A DNA stretch of 64,000 nt from Candidatus Chlorobium masyuteum. GTDB lineage: Bacteria; Bacteroidota; Chlorobiia; Chlorobiales; Chlorobiaceae. The position numbers were made by a program, and so were the translations under genes. Shown piece by piece: positions 1 through 10,100 of this stretch (its first letter is position 1; each line of letters begins with the position of its first letter). Location of the stretch: contig NZ_JAAORA010000009.1 of NCBI RefSeq assembly GCF_011601315.1, positions 1 to 64,000 on the forward strand. Direction: 5' to 3'. The notes below the pieces were generated by a model. The model did no database searches and was not told the origin of the DNA. It saw nothing but the letters and a program-made list of their open reading frames with translations.

Positions 1-2968
1 ACCCGCCAGTGCCCGAATTGAGCGTGATGATTGATGCTCCGGAAGCAAGCGTCAGGGCGCCGGTCGATTCACTGGCATTGGTTGCTGCAACATTCGTTCC
101 GTTAAAAACGAACTCACCGCCATTGAGTGTCAACGCCAGGGTATCGCTGATTCGATTGGTGTTATTCGTTGCTGCATTATCGAGCGTCAAACGACCTCCC
201 GTATTGACGGTAAACGCCGATCCGGTCGCGGTACCGGTCCCGGTGAGGATGACTCCTCCATCGTTGATGGTGGTTGCTCCGGTATAGGTGTTCGAACCCG
301 TAAGCGTCCATATTCCGGTGCCTGCTTTGGTCAGCGTTCCTGTCCCGGTACCGATAATACTGGCAATTGAGCTGCCTGTTGCAGTACCGTCAAGCGTCAA
401 GCCGAAGGCTCCCCCTATCGTTCCGGTATTTGAGAGAACAATATTTCCATTGTTCGAAACAATGCTGCTGGCAGCACCGAGAGTGATCAGACCGCTGTAG
501 GTTGCCGCTGTCCCTGAGCTGTTGGTCAGTGCTCCAACTGTGCCTCCGACACCCGTTCCTCTCAGCGTCAACGCTTCAGGGGTGCCGAGTGTAAAACCGT
601 TCAGGTCAAGTGTCGCGCCGGCGGTAATGCTTGTTGCTCCGGCGGTGGTTCCGAGCGGGGTATTGGTGCCGTCACCTGCAGCACCAAGCTTGAGCGTTCC
701 TGCGCCGACGGTAGTCAATCCTCCATAGGTGTTCGCTCCGGTGAGCGTCAGCGTACCCGTACCATCCTTTGTTAGTGTACTTGCGTTTGTTCCTGTTATC
801 TGATTGGCAACAGTAACATTCCCTGCTCCTCCGAATGTCGACCCCAAAGCTCCTGCAGAAACAGAACCGAGCGTAAGCGTACCGCTGTCGGAGTTGATCC
901 GGGATGCAGCAGCAAGCGTAATCGCTCCGGTATAGCTGTTGTCACTACTGATATTGCGGAGCGCTCCGCCCGAAGAGATGCCTGTACCGTTCAGGCTCAG
1001 AGTTTCCGAGTCGATCACAATACCTCCGGCAAGCTCAAGAGCTGCCCCGGAAGCCACGGTTGTACCCGTTGCGGTTGTGCCAAGAGCGGTTACATTTATT
1101 GCCCGCAGAGCACCCGCACTGACCGTTGTCGCTCCGGTATAGCTGTTTGCTCCCGAGAGTACAAGTGTGCCTGCACCCGATTTTACAAGAGTTGTCTTGC
1201 TGATGATTCCGCTGTATGTGCCGCTGCCGCTGCCGACATTAAAGGTGGTGGTGCCCATGCCGCTGATAGCTCCGCTGCCGCTGATTGAACCGCCATTGGC
1301 ATTCATCGTCAGATTAAGCGTACCGGTGGTATTACCTATGGCCGCATTTATGGCAATACCCCCGTCTGCTGTCAGTGTCAGTGTCCGGGTTCCGGCTGCC
1401 GTACCCGTAGAGATCGCGCTTTCAACCGTAATGTTTCCAGCTTCTGTACCCGAACCGGAGGTTGTAGTTGTAACAGTAACATTGGTTCCCGCATCAAGCC
1501 GGGAGGTTATGTCAGTATTAAGAATGGTGGAACCTGTTGCTCCCGGTGTCCAGATGTCAGGATTTGCACCGCCCCATGTGCCGTTCGCACTTGCATTTGT
1601 GATGGTCACATTATACGGATCGAACAGCCAGAGTCCGGCAGCGCCCCTTATCGAGGATGCTCCGCCCTTTGACCCTGCCGTATCAAGCCAGTGTCCGGAG
1701 GTCTCTATCCTTCCGCCGTCACCACCGTTTGCTCCGCCCTTCGCTTCAAAAGTGCCGTTTGCCCGGGTGACGGAGTTCGGGTTGGTCACGTCCGACCACG
1801 CTACCACGGTGCCGCCATTGCCGCTGTCAATTGCACTCGCTTCAAGCAGGGCACCCTGCTCAACGATAGTCCCTGTTGCCTGACGAACCGAACTATCGCT
1901 GTTCTGCCAGCTTCCGCCAACCAGTACCTCTCCTCCGCCGGTTGCGCCCGAAGCGGTGAGGTGTGCGCCATCCTTCACCAGAACACGGTCACCCGTGGCT
2001 ATAACCGAACCGCCCTTTCCGTCTGGCGAGGATGCATCAACCCTTCCGGCGACCGTCGCCGTGCCGCCCTCGGCATCAAGAATAATCCGACCCGCTTTCG
2101 ACTGCAGGCTGGCGGTCTCAATAATACCGCTGTTGTTGACGGCTGATCGGGTCAATGCATTTGCCGCTCTTGCCGTCATAATCACACGGCCGCCATCGGC
2201 CTTGATCAATCCTTTATTTTCGGCCAGAGCGTCTACCGCTCCCTGATCCACCGTAAGGGTGATGAGCCCGTCACCATAAAAATCAAGAGATACCTGATTG
2301 CCTGCAGCCAGGGCCACGCTTCCTCCATGGGCCGTGACACGCCCCTCATTGGTTACTTTGGGGGCGATCAGCGCCACCACACCACCCGGCATAGCCGTTA
2401 TGTTTCCCTGGTTGATAACTTGACCGGCACTGCCGCTGTTGCTGAATCTGTAACGTCCGGCAAGGAAGTCGCTGTCAAGCATATTGAGCGAAGATGCCAC
2501 CAGACCGCCGACATCTACACGCGCTGTAGTGCCAAAGATGATGCCCGAGGGGTTAAGGAGGAATACCCGGCCGTTGGCCGAGAGCGAACCCATGATCTGG
2601 GTGGGGTTCTGGTCGGTGATGCGGTTGAGAACTGCTGATGAGCTGTTGGGCTGGTTAAAACGCACTCCGGCATCGGCACCGATGTTGAAGCTCTGCCAGT
2701 TGGCAATCATCTTCGGTGTGGACTGATCAACCGTCATCCGGTTGCTGCTGGTGGTAACAGTTCCGCCGCCGTAAGTGATCACACCGCCGGACGGAAGGGC
2801 TCCGGGATCAAGGCCATAGGCCATCTGGCCTGAAGCAAACAGCGCGATGAGAACCGCAAGGCTTTTCAGCCTCGATTTTGGAACACCTCCATTGGTCTTG
2901 ACCTTCTCGGATACGACTATCCACCGCTCCTTCGTCTTCGACCAGATGACATTAAAAATTCTGTTCAC
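1..2968 (-). CDS. TpsA-type filamentous haemagglutinin-like exoprotein (partial, C-terminus outside window)
   Basis: Secreted partner of a two-partner secretion system: a very large beta-helical surface or released protein. Translation from a GTG at 2968 gives an extended signal peptide region (ESPR: NRIFNVIWSKTKERW...), a hydrophobic signal segment (SLAVLIALFASG) and then a TPS/haemagglutination-activity domain with the family motifs NRITDQNPTQIMGSL and NPSGIIFG. Near the window edge the frame still reads autotransporter-type beta-strand repeats rich in G, T, S and N (for example GGEFVFNGTNVAATNAS), so about 989 codons are open and the stop lies beyond position 1. The N-terminal third closely resembles the protein at 4175-11863, which implies duplication. 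The closest TpsB is at 12855-14612, and both adhesins may share it. The specific ligand cannot be inferred. Confidence 0.88.
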   Translation of the reverse strand, partial: MNRIFNVIWSKTKERWIVVSEKVKTNGGVPKSRLKSLAVLIALFASGQMAYGLDPGALPSGGVITYGGGTVTTSSNRMTVDQSTPKMIANWQSFNIGADAGVRFNQPNSSSAVLNRITDQNPTQIMGSLSANGRVFLLNPSGIIFGTTARVDVGGLVASSLNMLDSDFLAGRYRFSNSGSAGQVINQGNITAMPGGVVALIAPKVTNEGRVTAHGGSVALAAGNQVSLDFYGDGLITLTVDQGAVDALAENKGLIKADGGRVIMTARAANALTRSAVNNSGIIETASLQSKAGRIILDAEGGTATVAGRVDASSPDGKGGSVIATGDRVLVKDGAHLTASGATGGGEVLVGGSWQNSDSSVRQATGTIVEQGALLEASAIDSGNGGTVVAWSDVTNPNSVTRANGTFEAKGGANGGDGGRIETSGHWLDTAGSKGGASSIRGAAGLWLFDPYNVTITNASANGTWGGANPDIWTPGATGSTILNTDITSRLDAGTNVTVTTTTSGSGTEAGNITVESAISTGTAAGTRTLTLTADGGIAINAAIGNTTGTLNLTMNANGGSISGSGAISGMGTTTFNVGSGSGTYSGIISKTTLVKSGAGTLVLSGANSYTGATTVSAGALRAINVTALGTTATGTTVASGAALELAGGIVIDSETLSLNGTGISSGGALRNISSDNSYTGAITLAAASRINSDSGTLTLGSVSAGALGSTFGGAGNVTVANQITGTNASTLTKDGTGTLTLTGANTYGGLTTVGAGTLKLGAAGDGTNTPLGTTAGATSITAGATLDLNGFTLGTPEALTLRGTGVGGTVGALTNSSGTAATYSGLITLGAASSIVSNNGNIVLSNTGTIGGAFGLTLDGTATGSSIASIIGTGTGTLTKAGTGIWTLTGSNTYTGATTINDGGVILTGTGTATGSAFTVNTGGRLTLDNAATNNTNRISDTLALTLNGGEFVFNGTNVAATNASESTGALTLASGASIITLNSGTGG

Positions 2969-3210
2969 GTTCGGGTGTTATCGGCTTTCATGAATTAAAA
3001 CAACCCTCTGCCTGCGACCCATCAATAAAAACAATACTTTATTATATAAAGTGCCTTCATGTAACAATACACTTATAAAATATTCAGCAAATATCACGCC
3101 ATACGGAATTACTCAAACAGGAGAGGCATCTCTATATCACTATTGTTCAATCTGTTGCGCAGCTTATGTCGTTTAACCGGATATCCGTATGCTCCATGGA
3201 ATACCATAAA

Positions 3211-3257
3211 TGCCTCAAAATGAGACAATCAATACGAGGATGAGCAATAAGTGATAC
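3211..3257. promoter_or_regulatory. TGCCTCA-N3-TGAGACA palindrome plus ATGAGCA-N4-GTGAYAC block
   Basis: A near-palindrome, TGCCTCAAAATGAGACA at 3211-3227, is followed 29 bp after its first base by ATGAGCA-ATAA-GTGATAC (3240-3257). The same two blocks, with the same 29-bp offset, occur at 14878-14924 upstream of tpsB. The half-site TGTCTCA/TGAGACA also builds the 11-bp repeat arrays further upstream. I infer a shared operator; the regulator is unknown. Confidence 0.5.
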
Positions 3258-3476
3258 GTTTTCCGATATTTTGGGAATCGGACAGAAGGGGGACGGAAAT
3301 ATTTCAGAGCAGGTGTTTTTGTACCGATAGCGGTAGAGTGCAGGGGAAAAGCCGACAAGAAGAAATATTCTTATTTATCTATTTTTTTTGTACATAAACG
3401 TCTGTATTACACATTCTATCCCTGATAGTTCTTCGATAGCTTACCTACAGAGAGTATGAATATACACCGGATTGCA

Positions 3477-3509
3477 TAGTTCTCATGTTCGTCTCACTAT
3501 TGTCTCATG
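3477..3509. repeat. Triple 11-bp direct repeat, TCTCA core
   Basis: TCTCA cores start at 3481, 3492 and 3503, exactly 11 bp apart, within units like TTCGTCTCACT and ATTGTCTCATG. One-helical-turn spacing of direct repeats is typical of tandem binding by OmpR/PhoB-family response regulators. The site lies about 510 bp upstream of the left tpsA start and has a counterpart at 15139-15171. Confidence 0.5.
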
Positions 3510-3622
3510 TACCGCTCAAAAAGCTCCTGATTTACCGGACAGAACACCTTTAACCAATCAATCATGTGAAACGGGCGGGACACTATTGATTAATGAGCTA
3601 TGTTGCCTGATAACAGAAGCGC

Positions 3623-4138
3623 CTACTTCAGCCGAAGAGAGAGACCGCTGCAGAGCAACCATGCCTCGGTGGCAATATTGGCGGCCTTCTGGTTTATGAT
3701 CCCGGCTATATCCCGAAACTGTCGGGACATGGCATTATCGGGCACAATACCCATACCGACTTCATTGGACACAAGAATAATATCACAGGGGGGCTTGCTC
3801 AGAACATCAAAAAAAAGAGCGATCTGCTCATCAATCGCATGTTGATCGACAAGATGGTGCATCAGATTTGCCGTCCACACCGTCAGGCAGTCAAGCAGCA
3901 CCAGATCGATTCCTTCTTTCAGATTCTGGAATGCACGCTGGGGAAAAAGCGGCTCCTCTACTGTCACAAACCGGTTGGACCGCTCCTCCTGATGTTTGCC
4001 GATACGACGCTGCATCTCTTCATCAAACGGTTCTGCCGTCGCAACAAACACCCGGTTCCGGTACCCGTTAGCCAGTTGCAGGGCGAATGTGCTTTTACCG
4101 CTTCTCGCCCCGCCAGTTACATATATTACCTTGTGCAT
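3623..4138 (-). CDS. cobU: Adenosylcobinamide kinase / adenosylcobinamide-phosphate guanylyltransferase
   Basis: Bifunctional cytosolic enzyme of cobalamin nucleotide-loop assembly: it phosphorylates adenosylcobinamide, then transfers GMP to give adenosyl-GDP-cobinamide. The 171-residue length is normal. A P-loop GGARSGKS lies at residues 9-16, and the family segments LLDCLTVW and VSNEVGMGIVP follow. The ATG start is 36 bp downstream of the tpsA stop on the same strand, so it could be read through from that gene, although functional linkage is doubtful; no other cobalamin gene or riboswitch is visible nearby. Green sulfur bacteria need B12 for bacteriochlorophyll synthesis, which explains the gene but not its place between two adhesin genes. 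Confidence 0.93.
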   Translation of the reverse strand: MHKVIYVTGGARSGKSTFALQLANGYRNRVFVATAEPFDEEMQRRIGKHQEERSNRFVTVEEPLFPQRAFQNLKEGIDLVLLDCLTVWTANLMHHLVDQHAIDEQIALFFDVLSKPPCDIILVSNEVGMGIVPDNAMSRQFRDIAGIINQKAANIATEAWLLCSGLSLRLK

Positions 4139-4174
4139 CCTTAAAATATATAGTTACCCATAATCGGAATTTGT

Positions 4175-7100
4175 TCACGTGCTGGATTTATTGCTCGCAA
4201 TATCCACTACCCAGCTCCGGGATTGATCCTGGACCCGAACCTTGATATGGAAGGTTTCACCCGGAGGATTTAAGATCTTGAAAGTTCGGGTTCCCGAATT
4301 GTAGCTTAACCATGACGGCAGCGGAGAACCGTTTAACAGGGTAACCCGCTCACCGCCAACGCCCTGTGTAAGACCGGTTTTAATCTCATCCGGAAGAGGA
4401 ATAACCGTATTTACTGTTTGACGAACCAGCTTTCCGCCAAGAAAAACATTGATCACTCCGGTAAAGGGCGCCTGTGTGTCACTTCCCGGAGATGATCCTG
4501 TGACAGGAAGACTTGCCTGACTGATATCCGAAGTCATGCCCCCTCCGGTTGTCATCGCTACGGTGCTGCTGACATCACCACTCTTCATATCCGACAGGTT
4601 ATCGAGGTTCATAACCGGGGCTAACTCGATTGAGCTGCCGACCGGAGCGACAGCCTGTGTATTGGTAACAGTTAAGGGCGCAACAGTTATGGATGCACTT
4701 GAAGCCGGAGCTGTCGTAGTGATCGGATTTGCGGGCATCAGGCTTGACACTGTTGCTCCTGCGGGCGAAGCAGGCGTTGCCTTAATAATCGGCAGAATTG
4801 TCTCTGATGCTGTGGTACTTTCTGTTTCAGTTACGGGTGCTTCACTGATATCAGCCGTCAGACCACTCTGCTGCTGCAGGTTGTAGTTTGCTGCATCCGC
4901 CCCGCTTATGGTGCTGCCTGTCACCGTCACACTCTTTCCTTTTCCAACATTCCTGTCTGCAAAGGTTCCTGCCGGTGTGCCGCCAAGCGTCACTACATCG
5001 CTGCCAAGCGGGGTTACCTTCGCTGTGCCCGTAAGTGTTGCCGTGGTCGTTGCATCATAGACCTTGTTCGATGCCGACAGGCCGCTCACCGTCAGATTCG
5101 CGCGGCTGATTTCAGCACTCAGAGCGCTCTGCTGCAGCAGGGTGTAGTTTGATGCGTCCCTACCGCTTATGGTGCTGCCTGTCACTGTCACACTTTTCTC
5201 TGTGCCAACATTCCTGTCTGCAAAGGTTCCTGCCGGAGTACCGCCCACAGTCACCACATCGCTGCCAAGCGGCGTCACCCTCGCCGTACCCGTAAGTGTT
5301 GCCGTGGTCGTTGCATCATAGACCTTGTTCGATGCCGACAGGCCGATCACCGTCAGATTAGCTCTGGTAATTTCGGCACTCAAAGCGCTCTGCTGCTGCA
5401 GGTTGTAGTTTGCTGCATCCGTACCGCTTATGGTGTTGCCTGTCACCGACACTGCTTTTCCTGCTCCAACATTCTTGTCTGCAAAGGCTCCTGACGGTGT
5501 GCCGCCAAGCGTCACCACATCGCTGCCAATCGGAGTTACCCTTGCCGTACCCGAAAGCGTTGCCGTGGTCGTTGCATCATAGACCTTGTTCGATACCGAC
5601 AGTCCGCTTACCGTCAGATTCGCGCGGCTTATCGCATAGTTTTCCGTAGTCGTCGTGAAGTCACCGCCCCAACTGTAGTTCGCAGAATCCGTCCCTGTTA
5701 TACCGCTTGCTTTCTGCTTGTAACTGCCGACTTTTGTATTACCGCTTGTACTCAACGATGCATTTACCAGCGTTCGCGTCACATCAACCACATCACCGGT
5801 GATCCTGTTATCCGTCACCGCACCATACACAAGCGAGTTTCCGTAGGTCGAACTTCCGTCGCCGATCGCCGTTACCTGGAGCTGCTTTTGATCGACCGTA
5901 AGCGTTTTTGAAACATAGGAGATGCCATATCCAAGCAGACTGGTCAATCCGGACTGACCGATTGTATGCGTACCTGCTGTATATTTACCGGATGAAGAGG
6001 TGGAACTGGATACACTTAATCCGCCTGATAACGCCTGTGCTTTGGTATCACTGTTTTGTTCTCCACTGATGGTGTAGTCGAGAGTTGGTGTTGTGCCATA
6101 GGTAATCGTTTCATTTGCAGCCGTAACGGTGACTGTCGGCTGTTCGCGGTAGATGGCGTTCTTGCCCGCAGCGAGAACAGTCGTATAATTCGATGCCGAT
6201 TCATCGCTGTTGTAGCGGAAACGGCCTGTTCCCGTTCCGATGAATGCACTCAAACCGGTACTTCCGGAGATGCTTCCGGTATAGAAGGAAGCAATGCCGC
6301 CTGTTCCTAATGTTATCAACGGAGTGCCGGAAACAATGATGTTGCCACCCGTTGATGTCCCTGCCGCCGCCGATTTCCCGGCGTTCACCCTGATTGCTGT
6401 TGCCGAGCCATCCGTCGTGGAGAGATTGCCCGAAACCGTCAGGTCTCCGCTCAGGGTCGCAACATCAACCGTTCCTGATGCAGCAATGCCGGAAATAGTC
6501 AGTGCATTGGTATCAATGAGCGAAACAGCTCCGGCACTTGTCACGGTGACCGATGAAAAGTTATTCGAAGTATTATTGAAGGTCACAGTACCGCTCCCGG
6601 CAACAAACGTCACTGCTCCGGCTGTGGCTGTAACCACTCCGCTGCCACTGATGCTGCTGTTCGTGGTTGTCAGGGTTGTTCCTGCTCCTGCACCGAAAGT
6701 CGTAGCTCCGCTGTAGGAGTGAACTCCTGTGGTTTTTACCGAGCCTCCGTTTATAAAGAGCGATGTAGCTGAATCACCGGTGAACGATGCCAATGGCGTG
6801 GAGTTTCCAATCGTACCGCCAAGAGTGACACTTCCGGATCCGTTGATACCGAGCGCATATCCGCCATTGATAGTACCACTCAGAGTAAGTGCTGTACCGC
6901 TGTTCGATACAATACGGCTTCCACTGGCGAGCGTTATAAGGCCACCATAGGTCGATGCTGTTGTGGAGCTATTAGTAAGAGCTCCCGCTGTACCGCCGAC
7001 ACCAAGGCCGTTCAGCGTCAGCGCTTCATCTCCTATCGATATGCCGTTCAGGTCCAGCGTCGCGGTGTCTGATACCGTAACCCCGCCAGCTGTTGTGCCC

Positions 7101-10100
7101 ATCGCCGAGCTATGACCAAGCTTCAACGTACCTGCGCTTACCGTCACCGCTCCACTGTAATCACTCGTCGTACCTGACAGGGTCAACGTTCCGTTGCCGC
7201 TCTTCGTCAAGCTTCCGGCGCCACTTATTTTCCCCCCGTACGTAAAGTCATTCGAACGATTGAACACAACTGCTCCCGAATTGCTCAACGTTCCGGTGTC
7301 GGATATTGAGCCGCTCGCTCCTCCTGATCCTATCGACAGCGTTCCCGTGCTTACCGTCGTTCCGCCGCTATACGTATTCGCTCCGCTCAACGACCACGTG
7401 CCTGTGCCGCTCTTTGTCAGTGTTCCCGTGCCGGTTCCGACTATACTCGCAATACTGCTTCCGCTTGCCGTTCCGCCAAGCGTCAACCCGAATCCGGAAC
7501 CGGTTATCGTGCCGGTATTCGACAGGATTATGTTTCCATTTCCTGATACAATGCTGCTCGCACTTCCAAGTGTCAGCAACCCGCCATACGTTGCCGCTGT
7601 TCCGGAACTGTTGATTAATGCCCCATTCGTACCGACACCCAGGCCGTTCAGCGTCAGTGCTTCATCTCCTATCGATATGCCGTTCAGGTCCAGCGTCGCG
7701 GTGTCTGATACCGTCACCCCGCCAGCTGTTGTACCCATCGCCGAGCTATGACCAAGCTTCAACGTACCTACGCTTACCGTCACCGCTCCACTGTAATCAC
7801 TCGTCGTACCTGACAGGGTCAACGTTCCGTTGCCGCTCTTCGTCAAGCTTCCGGCGCCACTTATTTTCCCCCCGTACGTAAAGTCATTCGAACGATTGAA
7901 CACAACTGCTCCCGAATTGCTCAACGTTCCGGTGTCGGATATTGAGCCGCTCGCTCCTCCTGATCCTATCGACAGCGTTCCCGTGCTTACCGTCGTTCCG
8001 CCGCTATACGTATTCGCTCCGCTCAACGACCACGTGCCTGTGCCGCTCTTTGTCAGTGTTCCCGTGCCGGTTCCGACTATACTCGCAATACTGCTTCCGC
8101 TTGCCGTTCCGCCAAGCGTCAACCCGAATCCGGAACCGGTTATCGTGCCGGTATTCGACAGGATTATGTTTCCATTTCCTGATACAATGCTGCTCGCACT
8201 TCCAAGTGTCAGCAACCCGCCATACGTTACCGCTGTTCCGGAACTGTTGATCAATGCCCCATTCGTACCGACACCCAGGCCGTTCAGCGTCAGCGCTTCA
8301 TCTCCTATCGATATGCCGTTCAGGTCCAGCGTCGCGGTGTCTGATACCGTCACGCCTCCCCCTGTTGTACCCAGTGCCGAGCTATGACCAAGCTTCAACG
8401 TGCCTCCGCTTACCGTCACCGCTCCACTGTAATCACTCGTCGTACCTGACAGGGTCAACGTTCCGTTGCCGCTCTTCGTCAAGCTTCCGGCGCCACTTAT
8501 TTTTCCTCCGTACGAAAAGTCATCCGAACGATTGAACACAACTGCTCCCGAATTGCTCAACGTTCCGGTGTCGGATATTGAGCCGCTCGCTCCTCCTGCT
8601 CCTATCGACAGCGTTCCATCGCTTACCGTCGTTCCACCGGTGTATGTGTTCGTTCCTGAAAGGGTCAGAGTGCCCGAGCCCGCCTTCGTAATACCTCCCG
8701 TTCCGGACAACACGCCGCTGTATGTTCCTGAAGTGTTGTCTGAGTCTCCTATTGTCAATATATAGGAATCGAGTGCGGTCGAGCCTGCTCCTGTCAGTGA
8801 ATCAATAACCTTGTTTCCTCCGATCGTAAACGATCCGGAATTTGCTACTCCCGAACTGGCAGCTATCGATCCCGTTGCATCAAGCGTTAAGGTCCCGTTA
8901 CTGATCGTTGTTGCTCCGGTGTAGGTATTCACTCCGGAGAGTGTCACCGTTCCGGCTCCCGATTTGGTCAGAGCTTTGTTCGTACCGCCAAGAATAGCCG
9001 AAACCGTTGTGGTGCCACTGTCGTTGTTGATGAGGTAGCTGGTGCCGGTCAATACGCCGGTGGTGCCCGTTATGGAGCCATTGGTCAGGGTTACTGCGCC
9101 TATTGTGTCACTATATACCCCGATATCAAAAACAACTCCGCTTCCGTTGACTGTCACTCCTCCGCTCGAAAGTGCATTGTTTATCCCGTACTGCAATGTG
9201 CCCCCGCTTACCGTCGTCAATCCGGTATAGCTGTTAGCCGCTGACAGGATCAATGTCCCTGAATCAATTTTGGTCAGTGTCCGTGAAGATCCAGCTATTG
9301 CTTTGCTCACCGTGAGTGTACCTGTACCACCAAAAGTGGGGGTACCAGCGCCAAGCGTTATAGTCCCCTTGGTAGTTCCGCCCCAGCTTGCTGTGCCTGT
9401 AGTTATAAGCGTACCGATCAGTGACAGATCCTCATTGCTGATAGCGACATTGTTGATATTGAGGGTGCCTGTAGCACTGACTGTTGTCCCTTGATTTGAA
9501 GATCCTAATCCGGTCGAATTCGAAACAATGAGGGTTCCGGCGCTTATCGTTGTTGAACCTGAATAGGTATTATTACCTGACAGGGTCCATGTACCGGTTC
9601 CATCCTTGACGCAATTTCCGGTATTACTGTAAACGCCGGATAGCGTACATCCGACAACGCTTCCTCCAAAAGTCAGGATAGCGGTCGAATTTACGGTACC
9701 GGAAAGAGTAATCTGTGCATTCGCGGTATTCACTAAAATACTGGCTGGTGAATTCACCGTAATGGGACCTGAATAGGTCGTCGTTGACGAACCGCCGCCA
9801 ACGGAAACAGCGGTGTTCGTCAGAGCTCCGGCTCCACTGTACCCCGTCCCGGCGATCGTCAATGGTTCAGGAAGAACAAGAGTATACCCGTTCAGGTCAA
9901 GTGTGGCTCCGGATATTACAGAGGTGTTACCAGCCGTTTTTCCAAGAGGACTATTGGCATCATTACCTGACGAACCAAGCTTGATTACGCCATTGCTGAC
10001 AGTAGTCGTTCCCTGATAGGAGCTGACGCCAGACAAAATCAAAGTGCCGGTTCCCGATTTCGTAACCGATCTTGTTGAACCAGTAATATCAGAGATAGCT

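Larger units (their letters stand above)
2969..3622. other. Long upstream region of the left TpsA gene, no coding gene seen
   Basis: This 654-bp gap between cobU and the left tpsA holds no convincing gene: short open frames in it lack family motifs and ribosome-binding sites. It carries a near-palindrome at 3211-3227 and a triple 11-bp repeat at 3477-3509. Both are also present at similar distances upstream of tpsB, so the stretch is best read as regulatory DNA and possibly an untranslated leader. Confidence 0.6.

Noticed and set aside
3477-3623. Possible cobalamin riboswitch near cobU
   Set aside because: The region lies downstream of cobU, not upstream, and shows short direct repeats rather than a B12-box structure.
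7194-8387. Two identical plus-strand frames of 185 codons
   Set aside because: They mirror the 636-bp tandem repeat of tpsA on the other strand and are proline/valine-rich low-complexity translations.
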